Shown here piece after piece: positions 1 through 8,035 of a stretch of 21,156 nt of DNA. The DNA lies in the NCBI RefSeq assembly GCF_905196875.1, contig NZ_CAJJWO010000085.1:1-21156 (forward strand), in the 5' to 3' direction. Source of the stretch: an uncultured Parabacteroides sp. Lineage in GTDB: Bacteria > Bacteroidota > Bacteroidia > Bacteroidales > Tannerellaceae. The position numbers and the translations under genes were made by a program. Within the stretch, counting starts at the first letter, position 1, and every line of letters starts with the position of its first letter. The notes beneath the pieces are model-generated. The model searched no databases, was not told the DNA's origin, and saw nothing but the letters and a program-made list of their open reading frames with translations.

Positions 1-18
1 ATCACTTCGCTAATTAAA

Positions 19-64
19 CAAATAGAAAGGGTTGCAATTAATAACATGCAACCCTTTCTATTTG
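19..64. terminator. Long perfect stem-loop, probable intrinsic terminator
   Basis: Bases 19-36 are the exact reverse complement of 47-64, giving an 18-bp stem with a 10-base loop. The A-rich left flank and the T-rich end of the right arm would let it work in either direction. It most likely ends a gene to the left of the window and insulates the ATPase gene that starts at 158. The pairing is seen directly; termination is inferred. Confidence 0.75.
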
Positions 65-126
65 CTGTAATCCTCCTCTTAACAAAAGAAAGCAAAGGAA
101 CACTAGCCGATTTAAAGTGAATTCCT

Positions 127-134
127 TACCTTTG
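127..134 (+). promoter_or_regulatory. Bacteroidota -7 promoter element (TACCTTTG)
   Basis: TACCTTTG matches the Bacteroidota primary-sigma -7 consensus TAnnTTTG exactly and lies 23 bases before the ATG at 158, implying a short leader. I see no good TTTG -33 box at the usual distance, so the call rests on the -7 element and its position. Confidence 0.5.
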
Positions 135-157
135 GGAGTGAAACAAATCAGACTTGT

Positions 158-1714
158 ATGGAACTCACTCTCCCAACCCAGTTGAATGCTACCGAACCGA
201 CCGTACTCGACACGAAGGTACTCGTTGTGATCGGAGCGAATGGCGCCGGCAAAAGTTCGTTTGGTAGGGACTTGCTGGAACGTTATGCCGATAACAGTAA
301 AAAGATATCCGGTATGCATTCGTTATTTATCAGCAGCGAAGAACCTGTTCCTGTCGAAGGCAACGAACTTAGCCGTCTTCAGTCGATGATCGCAGAACGC
401 ATTTTTATGCCTCGTCTTTCGGAATACGAAAAACTGATCCTGCGCCTGCAAAGCGAAGAATTCGAAGCGGCCGTAAACTACAAGGAGGCCTGTAAGCTCA
501 ATCCGGACCTGCAACCACCTGTCACCAAAATAGACCGCATCCAGGCCATCTGGGAAAAAATGTTTCCCCACAACCGCCTGGTGCGCAAGTCTGGATTTAT
601 CGAACTGGCTTCCACCAGCCGTGACGGCAATTCATATACAGCCGAAAGAATGAGCGACGGCGAAAAGATCGTCTTCTACCTGATCGGAGCCGTACTTTGT
701 GCCACCCCGAACGAACTGCTGGTGATCGAAGAACCGGAAATACTCCTTCACAACTCCATCAAAAACCTTCTCTGGGACGAGATCGAAGCCATGCGCCCCG
801 ATTGCACCTACGTATATCTCACACACGATATCGACTTTGCCACCTCACGTCCGCAAGGTAAACGGATCTGGATCAGAGATTACAATGCCGATACCCACGT
901 CTGGGATTACCAGCTGATAGAAAGCAACGACAGCCTTCCCGAAGAAGTCTACATAGATATCCTGGGAAGCCGTAAACCGATCCTGTTCATCGAAGGCACC
1001 GATTCAAACAGTATCGACAACCGCCTCTACCCGCTTATCTTCCCCGATTATATGGTCAAGCCGATGGGCGGTTGCCAGAAAGTGATCGAAACGACGAAGG
1101 CCTTCCGTCAGCTACAGGATTTCCATACGCTGGAATCGATGGGGATCGTCGACCGCGACCGTCGTACCGGGGGAGAGATCGATTATCTGCGCGAGCAACA
1201 TATTTTCGTTCCCGATGTAGCCGAAGTAGAAAATCTGCTAATGCTCGAGCCAGTCATTAAAACCGTTGCCAGTCGCCTGATGAGAGATCCCGAACAAGTA
1301 TTCGAGCAGGTAAAAGAGAATGTAGTCAAACTGTTCGAGAAAGATCTGGAAAGCCAGGTGATTCTCCATGCCAAACACCGTGTACGCAAAAAGCTCGAAA
1401 CGACAGTAGACCGGAAAATCACCACGGTCGAACAACTGACCGAACACGTGGAAAGTATTCGTTTCAACGTTCACGTAGATGAGATTTACAGCGGAATAAA
1501 AGATAAATTTATTCAATACGTCGAGACAAGCGACTACAAAAATATCCTCCGGGTATATAATCAGAAAGGCATGCTTCCGCAAAGTCGCCTGTGTAACATT
1601 TGCGGTATCAGCAACAAAGAAAGTTATCTGAACCTGATACTCTCTATATTGAAAGAAAATAAAGAGGATGCGGAAATCATCCGTTCATCCATCAAAGAAT
1701 CTTTAGGGACATAA
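158..1714 (+). CDS. AAA/ABC-type ATPase with C-terminal DUF4435 (TOPRIM-like) domain
   Basis: 518-residue cytoplasmic protein. The N-terminal half is an ABC/SMC-like ATPase: Walker A GANGAGKS at 26-33, a signature-like SDGEK at 166-170, Walker B LLVIEEPE with acidic pair E191-E192, and a switch histidine in LTHD (H223). The second half begins with LFIEGTDS (E279) and continues to a D332-R-D334 pair, which is the acidic layout of TOPRIM-like DUF4435 proteins and resembles OLD nucleases. A two-cysteine CNIC motif lies near the C-terminus. The start at 158 is supported by the promoter element at 127-134. It seems to be a single-gene unit, followed about 100 bp later by the GT39 gene. The ATPase call is firm. 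Nuclease or DNA-repair/defence activity is inference, and the true substrate is unknown. Confidence 0.85.
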   Translation: MELTLPTQLNATEPTVLDTKVLVVIGANGAGKSSFGRDLLERYADNSKKISGMHSLFISSEEPVPVEGNELSRLQSMIAERIFMPRLSEYEKLILRLQSEEFEAAVNYKEACKLNPDLQPPVTKIDRIQAIWEKMFPHNRLVRKSGFIELASTSRDGNSYTAERMSDGEKIVFYLIGAVLCATPNELLVIEEPEILLHNSIKNLLWDEIEAMRPDCTYVYLTHDIDFATSRPQGKRIWIRDYNADTHVWDYQLIESNDSLPEEVYIDILGSRKPILFIEGTDSNSIDNRLYPLIFPDYMVKPMGGCQKVIETTKAFRQLQDFHTLESMGIVDRDRRTGGEIDYLREQHIFVPDVAEVENLLMLEPVIKTVASRLMRDPEQVFEQVKENVVKLFEKDLESQVILHAKHRVRKKLETTVDRKITTVEQLTEHVESIRFNVHVDEIYSGIKDKFIQYVETSDYKNILRVYNQKGMLPQSRLCNICGISNKESYLNLILSILKENKEDAEIIRSSIKESLGT

Positions 1715-1753
1715 AAAGTTATCAAAAATGCAGGAAAAGTCCGTAAAAAATCG

Positions 1754-1761
1754 TTCTTTTG
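1754..1761 (+). promoter_or_regulatory. Possible -7 promoter element (TTCTTTTG)
   Basis: TTCTTTTG differs from TAnnTTTG at one defined position and lies 51 bases before the ATG at 1812, in the 97-bp gap after the ATPase gene. No clear -33 box is visible. It is the best candidate for separate transcription of the glycosyltransferase gene. Confidence 0.3.
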
Positions 1762-1811
1762 CACATTAAAATTATCGACATTAACTGGGATAGTCCTTTT
1801 ACAAAAAGAAT

Positions 1812-3578
1812 ATGCGTACACCGACACTACAATACCTCTACCTGCAAAAGCCGGTAACAATGGTTATCATCATCTGTATAATCTCCGTACTTCCCTGGAT
1901 CGGTCTGGGGGATTTCTCCACTAAAGGAGAACCACGTGAAGCATCAGTTGCTATATCCATGTTGGAATCAGGAAATTGGGTGTTGCCCCAGGTCTATGCC
2001 AACGAGTTTGCTTACAAACCTCCTATGGCACACTGGCTGATGGCTGCTTTTTCCTACCCGCAAGGATATGTATCGGAGTTTACCGCCCGCCTGCCGTCTG
2101 CACTGGCTTTTATCTGTCTGATGGGATGTACACTGGTCTTTTTCGGACGAAGGATTAAATTTCAACAGGCTTTCATAGCCACTCTCCTATTACTTACCTG
2201 TATAGAGATACATCGGGCGGCCATGACCACCCGGGTCGATATGCTTCTGACCACTTTCATCGTGATCGGTCTCTATCAGTTGTTCCGTTGGGAGGATCGG
2301 TTGGAATTGAAAGGCTTACCGATCATAATTCCTATATTACTGGGATGTGCCGTATTGACCAAAGGGCCTGTCGGCGTTATCCTTCCTCTGTTTGTGTTCG
2401 GTGCTTATCTATTGATGCTTCGCAAATATAGTTTACTGACTATTTTTAAATCGCTCCTCTATATCGGTGTCTCTTCCTTATTTTTACCTTTACTGTGGTA
2501 TATCGCAGCCTGGAAACAGGGAGGAGATCATTTCCTGGATGTCGTACTGGCAGAGAACTTCGGACGCTTTTTCCACCTCGACACTCCGGAGATCAGTTAT
2601 GACCTGGGACATGAAAATGGTGCGTGGTACAATTTTATGACTCTGGCTGCCGGATTTATTCCCTGGACGATCTTCTTTTTCTTCTCTCTCTTCGGGCTGA
2701 AATGGCAAAAATCCAACCAGTCTTTCAAAGAGATCCTGAAAGATAACTGGAACCGCATTCTTTCTATGGAGAAAGAAAAGCTATTCAGCCTGGTAGCTTT
2801 GGTTTGTATCATCTTTTTCTATAGCATCCCTTCCAGCAAGAGAAGTGTATACCTGATGCCCGCTTATCCGTTTATCGCGATATTTCTGGCACAATATGCA
2901 ATTTACATTACCGAATACAGGACAAAGGTTACCCGTATATTTGCTGCATTCCTGGCCTCTATTACAACTGTTGTTCTGATTGCTATCGGATTGACAATGA
3001 TAGGAGTCATCGATCCAGTAACTATCGTATCGCAATATACAGACCGTGCTGCTACCTTGTCGCAGGTTGAAGCCGTATCGAATATGTTTTCTTATTGCAA
3101 CGGCCTGACGATCTGCATTGTTATTATCGTCCTGTTGGCCCTGATGACAGTACTTTACCAGATGTTCAAAAAGATAAACATCAAAATCTTGTATGCCACC
3201 ATAGCATTGAGCTTCACGATCAATCTATTGATCGACGGCGTTATTATGCGCGGTATCCGTCAGAATGGTTCTGCACGTCCATTCGCAGAAAGGGTAATGA
3301 AAGAATATCCGTTGAACGAAAATAACATGTTCGTAATGAACAATCTCAGGATTTACAGGAACCTGTACGGACTGAATTTCTATCTTGGAAACCGTTTCCA
3401 TAACTTCGAACAGGAAATGCCGGAAGGAGGATTTTTCTTTGCTACCCCCAGTGATCTGGAGACAGTGATTAAAAATTACGAAGGCCAATACACATTCAGT
3501 ATATTGACCTCCTCTGATTATATCATTCAAGAAATGCGACGTCCGATTCTTTTATGTAGTTTCGCACGCGAGAAATAA
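1812..3578 (+). CDS. ArnT/PMT-type (GT39/GT83-like) membrane glycosyltransferase
   Basis: 588-residue polytopic inner-membrane protein. Many hydrophobic segments begin at about residue 16. The first periplasmic loop carries STKGEPREA and then YKPPMAHW, the pattern of the ArnT/dolichyl-phosphate-mannose transferase superfamily, where an acidic residue followed by ER/PR-A is catalytic. These enzymes take a sugar from a polyprenyl-phosphate donor and transfer it to a lipid or protein outside the membrane; in Bacteroidales the acceptor is usually unknown. About 10-12 membrane helices fill the first 480 residues, followed by a soluble C-terminal tail of about 100 residues. The gene converges with the DUF1080 gene, leaving only 3 bp between stop codons. 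The acceptor (lipid A, glycan or protein) cannot be told from sequence. Family call is confident, specificity is not. Confidence 0.85.
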   Translation: MRTPTLQYLYLQKPVTMVIIICIISVLPWIGLGDFSTKGEPREASVAISMLESGNWVLPQVYANEFAYKPPMAHWLMAAFSYPQGYVSEFTARLPSALAFICLMGCTLVFFGRRIKFQQAFIATLLLLTCIEIHRAAMTTRVDMLLTTFIVIGLYQLFRWEDRLELKGLPIIIPILLGCAVLTKGPVGVILPLFVFGAYLLMLRKYSLLTIFKSLLYIGVSSLFLPLLWYIAAWKQGGDHFLDVVLAENFGRFFHLDTPEISYDLGHENGAWYNFMTLAAGFIPWTIFFFFSLFGLKWQKSNQSFKEILKDNWNRILSMEKEKLFSLVALVCIIFFYSIPSSKRSVYLMPAYPFIAIFLAQYAIYITEYRTKVTRIFAAFLASITTVVLIAIGLTMIGVIDPVTIVSQYTDRAATLSQVEAVSNMFSYCNGLTICIVIIVLLALMTVLYQMFKKINIKILYATIALSFTINLLIDGVIMRGIRQNGSARPFAERVMKEYPLNENNMFVMNNLRIYRNLYGLNFYLGNRFHNFEQEMPEGGFFFATPSDLETVIKNYEGQYTFSILTSSDYIIQEMRRPILLCSFAREK

Positions 3579-3581
3579 AGC

Positions 3582-4958
3582 TTATTTAAGCTCTTTAATC
3601 TTTATACTGCGGAAAGCAACCTCATCGCCATGATCCTGCAACAGGATATGTCCCTCGGGAGCTTCCCCGAAACGCCCTGCCTCGTTATATGACGGGGCAG
3701 CATATTTACTACCTTTCACTAACTCACGGAAAGCATCCGAGCCACGTTCGTATTCCAGTGTTTTAAATCCGTTCAACCAATGTTCTACATGATTATTGGG
3801 GAATACTTTCAAAACTGCCTGATTCCAGTTTCCAACACCGTTGAAACGTTTATTCTGTGCCGGCATCATATCATAAAGGCTCGCCAGTGTACGGCTACCG
3901 GGGATAGTTGTATATAACTTGGCATCCGGATGAAGCTGATCGTCCAATATCTGGTATTCCAGACCGTAAGCCGACCCACTCTGTTTTTCAGCCTCCGTTA
4001 CGAAATACTTGATACCACTGTTAGCCCCCGGTGTAATTTTAAATTCCACACTCAACTCAAAAGCTGCATATTCTTTATCGGAAACAATATCACCGCCGTT
4101 GGTAGACTCTGCGCCACCCGACTTCAATACGATCAGTTGTCCGTCTTCCACTTTCCAACCATGATCCGGGAAAGCCTCTTTATGAGCTCCACGCCATCCT
4201 TCGGTTGTTTTTCCATCGAACATCAAATTCCAGCCATCCGCTTTTTCTGCATCTGTCAGGTAATTGGGAATACGGTTCACTTCCGGAACTAAAGTACCCT
4301 GCATACGCTCCGCTTCCAGGTTTTCCGTTTTGATACGTATATTACGCCATTTGATCTCTTTTCCTTCCAGTTCCGTATTCTTACCGATACCATGTACCTG
4401 AAAAGCAATAAAGCCTTTAGCCGTTTCGTCATCATACAAGTTAGCCGTATTGACACCATTCAGCCAGATACGGATATTATTGCCGATCGCTTCGATACGA
4501 TATTTGTTCCAGTCTGTCTTTTTGTAAGCAGCCTGCCCCGGTTTGTTATCGACCAATGTCACAAGCCAGCCACGACGCGCCTCATCATACACACCACCGC
4601 TCCAGGCTCTGTCTGACGGGTCCATTTCACACTGGTAACCATGCACACGTCCGTTCTGATAGTCCGGGCGGCTCTCGCTGCGGAACTGTACTCCCGAATT
4701 CAAAGAAGGATCGCATAAGGCTTCAAACTCCAGGATAAAATCACCATATTCCTGTTCGGTAGCCATAAAACTATTCGGCTGCCCCGTTACCGAAGTTCCT
4801 ACCAGACAACCATCCTCCACCCGATAAGGAACTTCTCCATTTAACTGTTTGAAACCGGTAAGATCTTTACCATTGAATAACTGTTGCCAACCGTCATTCG
4901 ACTGACAGGAACAAAGCAGCACAAGAGATAAGGCTGCCAATTTCAAAGTTGCTTTCAT
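3582..4958 (-). CDS. Lipoprotein with two DUF1080 (3-keto-disaccharide hydrolase) domains
   Basis: 458 residues. The N-terminus is a lipoprotein signal peptide with lipobox LCSC, so Cys18 is the likely acylated residue. Two DUF1080 (PF06439-type, concanavalin-like jelly-roll) domains follow, at roughly 22-205 and 240-455. Each opens with a WxxLFNGK- or WNLMFDGK-type strand and a 'GW/GF' turn, and each ends in an IxIKxL-type strand. Characterised members act on 3-keto sugars or bind glycans, so a periplasmic or outer-membrane role in sugar breakdown is likely. After Cys18 come Q-S-N-D, a weak resemblance to the acidic lipoprotein export signal for surface display. It is transcribed alone, divergently from the HAD gene, probably from the element at 5029-5036. 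Domain identity is strong; substrate is unknown. Confidence 0.88.
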   Translation of the reverse strand: MKATLKLAALSLVLLCSCQSNDGWQQLFNGKDLTGFKQLNGEVPYRVEDGCLVGTSVTGQPNSFMATEQEYGDFILEFEALCDPSLNSGVQFRSESRPDYQNGRVHGYQCEMDPSDRAWSGGVYDEARRGWLVTLVDNKPGQAAYKKTDWNKYRIEAIGNNIRIWLNGVNTANLYDDETAKGFIAFQVHGIGKNTELEGKEIKWRNIRIKTENLEAERMQGTLVPEVNRIPNYLTDAEKADGWNLMFDGKTTEGWRGAHKEAFPDHGWKVEDGQLIVLKSGGAESTNGGDIVSDKEYAAFELSVEFKITPGANSGIKYFVTEAEKQSGSAYGLEYQILDDQLHPDAKLYTTIPGSRTLASLYDMMPAQNKRFNGVGNWNQAVLKVFPNNHVEHWLNGFKTLEYERGSDAFRELVKGSKYAAPSYNEAGRFGEAPEGHILLQDHGDEVAFRSIKIKELK

Positions 4959-5009
4959 TCTGTTTTCCTTTTAGTATTATAAGTAAGTAAATGTTTTTCC
5001 GGTATACGG

Positions 5010-5019
5010 ACACTAGTGT
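5010..5019. promoter_or_regulatory. 10-bp perfect palindrome, possible operator
   Basis: ACACTAGTGT is a perfect palindrome 9 bases beyond the minus-strand -7 element at 5029-5036, so it would fall at about the transcription start of the DUF1080 gene. That is a sensible place for a repressor, but a 10-bp palindrome can arise by chance in 21 kb. Confidence 0.25.
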
Positions 5020-5028
5020 GTACGAGCA

Positions 5029-5036
5029 CAAATATA
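5029..5036 (-). promoter_or_regulatory. -7 promoter element (TATATTTG) for the DUF1080 gene
   Basis: Read on the minus strand, this is TATATTTG, an exact TAnnTTTG match, 71 bases before the DUF1080 start. A TTTG lies at 5060-5063 on the same strand with a 23-base spacer, slightly longer than the usual 19-21. Confidence 0.5.
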
Positions 5037-5110
5037 GAAATTAATTTATAATGTACCAGCAAATGCATAGCTATTTTAATAAAAAGGAATCCTTATCAAA
5101 GAAATAGGTG

Positions 5111-5118
5111 TATCTTTG
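5111..5118 (+). promoter_or_regulatory. -7 promoter element (TATCTTTG) for the HAD gene
   Basis: TATCTTTG is an exact TAnnTTTG match 31 bases before the ATG at 5150. It helps decide the start: possible upstream starts at 5108 and 5120 lie before or at the predicted transcription start and are unlikely to be used. No strong -33 box is visible. Confidence 0.6.
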
Positions 5119-5149
5119 TATGCAAAATGTAATCAATAAAGGTATTTCT

Positions 5150-5785
5150 ATGAAACTAAAAACGGCTCTCTTTGACTTTGACGGTGTGATAGTCGACACT
5201 GAACCAATTTATGATATTTTCTGGAATGAAGCAGGCGTCCGCTACGGAACAGGTATCGACAACTTCGCCGCTGTGATTAAAGGCACTACCCTCCCCTATA
5301 TAATGGACAAGTATTTTTCCGATCGTCCGGAAGAATTCCGTCAGATGGTAATAAAAGAATCGACCGAATACGAAAGTACAATGCCGCTACCGGCTATGCC
5401 CGGCTCCCTTGAATTCCTGCACTTGCTGAAAAAGAACAGTGTGCAGATAGGCCTAGTCACCAGCTCCGATGATTCAAAGGTTGCACGTGCATTCAAATTA
5501 CATAATCTGGACAACTTATTCGACACGGTCGTAACAGCCGACCGTATCACAAAAGGCAAACCCGATCCGATGTGTTATCTGCTGGCAGCAAACGACCTGA
5601 ACGTCTCTCCAGCCGACTGCATCGTATTCGAAGACTCCTTTGCCGGCATACAAGCCGGAACAGCAGCAGGCATGCGGGTAATCGGATTAAGCACTACCAA
5701 TCCGGAAGAAACGCTCAGAGATAAAGTATATAAAGTGATACCGAACTTTGAAAAGACGACTTTCGAGGATTATTTGAAGTGGTAA
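5150..5785 (+). CDS. HAD-superfamily hydrolase, subfamily IA (phosphatase or beta-phosphoglucomutase-like)
   Basis: 211 residues from the chosen ATG. Motif I is DFDGVIVDTE with nucleophile D9 and general acid D11. Motif II is LVTSSDDS, motif III the lysine of ITKGKPDP, and motif IV the acidic residues of CIVFEDSFAGI. The region between motifs I and II is the helical cap of subfamily IA. Proteins of this layout are small phosphatases or beta-phosphoglucomutases acting on sugar phosphates in the cytoplasm. The start at 5150 is preferred over in-frame starts at 5108 and 5120 because the promoter element covers 5111-5118 and an AAAGG stretch lies shortly upstream. The stop codon sits inside the stem-loop at 5784-5828. 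It is probably a monocistronic flank gene, not part of the capsule operon. Family certain, substrate unknown. Confidence 0.88.
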   Translation: MKLKTALFDFDGVIVDTEPIYDIFWNEAGVRYGTGIDNFAAVIKGTTLPYIMDKYFSDRPEEFRQMVIKESTEYESTMPLPAMPGSLEFLHLLKKNSVQIGLVTSSDDSKVARAFKLHNLDNLFDTVVTADRITKGKPDPMCYLLAANDLNVSPADCIVFEDSFAGIQAGTAAGMRVIGLSTTNPEETLRDKVYKVIPNFEKTTFEDYLKW

Positions 5786-5828
5786 AAAGAACCGGGTGTC
5801 AAAAATAGTCTGACACCCGGTTCTTTTT
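5784..5828. terminator. Bidirectional intrinsic terminator between HAD gene and capsule operon
   Basis: Bases 5784-5801 pair perfectly with 5811-5828, an 18-bp stem with a 9-base loop, with A residues at the left end and T residues at the right end. It therefore reads as a GC-rich hairpin with a U-tail from both sides. It begins within the TAA of the HAD gene and ends 3 bases before the last capsule gene. It most likely stops both convergent transcripts. Confidence 0.88.
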
Positions 5829-5831
5829 ATC

Positions 5832-6794
5832 TCACACTACGACATCACTAAACTTAACATAACATTTTTCTTTACAAAAAACAAATCTACTTAAACGTAA
5901 AGCATCCATAAGTTTCATCCCTAGCAAACAAGATCCGACGACGAATACAAGAGACAATATACCAAATAGAATAGCGGTATTATCAAATGCAAAATATGGA
6001 ATAACAAATTTCGTAGGCAATGTAAAAATAGGTGAGAACACAACAATACATAAGGAATTACGGCCTAAATAAACAAATATTCTTTTTGCATAGTTCGACA
6101 AGTAACCAAAAACAAACAGTAAAAAACTCAATACTAATATAGTTATTATAATCCCCGACAAAGAGCCCCTGTCTAAATTAGTTATCGAAGAGGATAATAT
6201 AATTAACGGCAAGACACTCCACAAAGAAGGTTGAATTATATCAGTAAACCTGTTATTACTTAAAAGAATAGAAATACCAATTAAAAAATAAATAGTATTT
6301 GAAAAAGAAATACTCGTGAAATAAGTTATTAAATAAAAAATTGCAACCAAAACGACCAATGCAGAGAAATTTTTCAGTTTAATTATTCTACATACAAAAT
6401 AATACATTATCATACAAAAAACAAGTGTATGCAAATACCAATATGTCCCGATAGGATGACAACAAATTATATTCAAATAATCAAAAATATTCAATGAATA
6501 TAATTTATTTGATGAAGGGATAATAAACGAAAATAAGAATATCATTATCACATAAATTGATTCAAAAATTATATATGGAACAAGTATTTTAAATATACTT
6601 TTGGAAAACTTATTTAATGGTTTATTTATATTCGTGAGAAAACCAGATATTATCAGAAAACCTGACATATGAAAAGTATAAACAAATTTACTCAAATAAG
6701 GATATACATCATTTATGTATTGTAGATGAAATAACACCATTAATAAGATCAATATACCCTTCAAATAATCTAATTCAATAAGACGTTTTTCCAT
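5832..6794 (-). CDS. Membrane acyltransferase, acyltransferase-3 family (sugar O-acetylase-like)
   Basis: 320-residue protein with about ten hydrophobic helices. The N-terminus has the acyltransferase-3 pattern ELDYLKG followed by a helix ending in LFH (His23), then FHMSGFLIISGF at 41-52, the second hallmark. Members of this family, including fucose O-acetylase-like proteins, move acetyl or other acyl groups onto sugars across the inner membrane. As the last gene of the operon it probably decorates the polysaccharide or its lipid-linked repeat. Base composition is very AT-rich (15 G/C among 60 bases at 6301-6360), unlike the left flank, which suggests acquisition by transfer. It may have its own promoter in the gap upstream. 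The family call is firm; which sugar and which acyl group are unknown. Confidence 0.85.
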   Translation of the reverse strand: MEKRLIELDYLKGILILLMVLFHLQYINDVYPYLSKFVYTFHMSGFLIISGFLTNINKPLNKFSKSIFKILVPYIIFESIYVIMIFLFSFIIPSSNKLYSLNIFDYLNIICCHPIGTYWYLHTLVFCMIMYYFVCRIIKLKNFSALVVLVAIFYLITYFTSISFSNTIYFLIGISILLSNNRFTDIIQPSLWSVLPLIILSSSITNLDRGSLSGIIITILVLSFLLFVFGYLSNYAKRIFVYLGRNSLCIVVFSPIFTLPTKFVIPYFAFDNTAILFGILSLVFVVGSCLLGMKLMDALRLSRFVFCKEKCYVKFSDVVV

Positions 6795-6850
6795 TTCTAG
6801 TTCTTTAAATAATCCCCATACTCAATTTTCCAATATGCACATAATTAAAA

Positions 6851-6858
6851 CAAATATA
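6851..6858 (-). promoter_or_regulatory. Possible internal -7 promoter element (TATATTTG)
   Basis: Within the 179-bp gap 6795-6973 the minus strand reads TATATTTG, an exact -7 consensus, 56 bases before the acyltransferase start. The region is so AT-rich that a chance match is plausible, and no -33 box is obvious. Nothing else recognisable lies in this gap. Confidence 0.3.
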
Positions 6859-6973
6859 AGAAAAAAAGAGGAATATCCTTTCTTATTCATAAGCTTACAC
6901 TTATAGAATTTACTTAAAAACGCTTTATCTACTTCAGAAACCTGGTCAATTTCACAAGCTTTCGCATCTACAT

Positions 6974-8029
6974 TTATTTAAACAAATTTCGTCTTAACCG
7001 ATTCAGAAATCCTATCAAGCAAAAGTAAAGATCGACAATCTTATCATTTTTAAAATACATACCTAATATTGCAAATTTATAGATACCTTCTACCTGAGTT
7101 ACATTAGGCAGCGGTAATATAAATCGATATTGAAATTCCTTTAAATAGTTTAATCGATCTTTTTTTGATATTTTTTCCCGGGATAAATACATTAATAATA
7201 TTGCCCATTGTTCCCATTTTTGACAAAAAACACCAACCGCTTGATACAAAGAGTCAGATTGCCATTTCTTTGCCAACATTTCCAAAGCCCGACATCCTTT
7301 ACGAGTCGTTAAATGATAAGTTTCATAATCCAATTCCGATCGTATCAAGGATGTTGCTACTGAACGATAATAATACACAGCAGAAGGAATTAATCTAATG
7401 GAGTGAATATGCAGACAATACATCGAAGTAAAAATAGCATCTTCATATTTTCTTAAATCCTTACAAAAAGAAAGTAGATTTGATATAATAATATCTCTTT
7501 TAAATGATTTATTGCATGTAAAACCAAATTCTCCACAATCTAATAAATAAGTTAATGCCTCTGATACCGCCTCATTACTTTCTCCGGAAAAATTTTTCAG
7601 AGATATAACCTCAGAATATCCATTCTCTGATATCCGAAGCATTTCCATATAGACTACATCATAATCAGAGTCTTTACGAGCATCTAGATATTTTTCCAAA
7701 TAATCAGATGTTACCCAATCATCAGAATCAACAAAATGAACATATTTTCCTCGGGCAACAGACAATCCAAGATTTCTTGCCATAGAGACACCCTGATTAC
7801 AGGTATGAAACACTTTTATACGTAAATCTTTTTCTGCATATTCATCGCATATTTTACCACTACGATCTGTCGCCCCATCATCAACTAATATTAATTCAAA
7901 ATCAGTATAAGACTGATCCAATAAACTATCAATGCACTTATACAGGAATTTCTCTGTATTATACACCGGAATAATTACTGAAAAAACAGGTATTCGATCC
8001 TCTATACTATTTATATTTTCCCCAATCAT
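6974..8029 (-). CDS. Glycosyltransferase family 2
   Basis: 351 residues. The GT-A fold begins at about residue 16 with FSVIIPVYN, has the nucleotide-binding VDDGATD at 49-55, and the metal-binding VDSDDW with D101, D103 and D104. The donor-binding half covers about the first 110 residues. The rest carries the acceptor site and ends in basic, aromatic residues that may touch the membrane. It probably adds one sugar to the lipid-linked repeat unit in the cytoplasm. It lies 6 bp after the preceding GT2 gene and is followed by the AT-rich 179-bp gap. Sugar and linkage cannot be predicted. Confidence 0.9.
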   Translation of the reverse strand: MIGENINSIEDRIPVFSVIIPVYNTEKFLYKCIDSLLDQSYTDFELILVDDGATDRSGKICDEYAEKDLRIKVFHTCNQGVSMARNLGLSVARGKYVHFVDSDDWVTSDYLEKYLDARKDSDYDVVYMEMLRISENGYSEVISLKNFSGESNEAVSEALTYLLDCGEFGFTCNKSFKRDIIISNLLSFCKDLRKYEDAIFTSMYCLHIHSIRLIPSAVYYYRSVATSLIRSELDYETYHLTTRKGCRALEMLAKKWQSDSLYQAVGVFCQKWEQWAILLMYLSREKISKKDRLNYLKEFQYRFILPLPNVTQVEGIYKFAILGMYFKNDKIVDLYFCLIGFLNRLRRNLFK

Positions 8030-8035
8030 ATATTT

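Noticed and set aside
1..13. Possible tail of a plus-strand gene ending with TAA at 11-13
   Set aside because: Only four codons are visible, too few to support a gene, although the following stem-loop would fit as its terminator.
3579..3592. Terminator between the convergent GT39 and DUF1080 genes
   Set aside because: Only a 5-bp stem (AGCTT/AAGCT) is visible, too weak to call.
5108..5149. Longer N-terminus for the HAD protein starting at GTG 5108
   Set aside because: The -7 promoter element occupies 5111-5118, so this start would precede the transcript. The HAD core begins right after the ATG at 5150.
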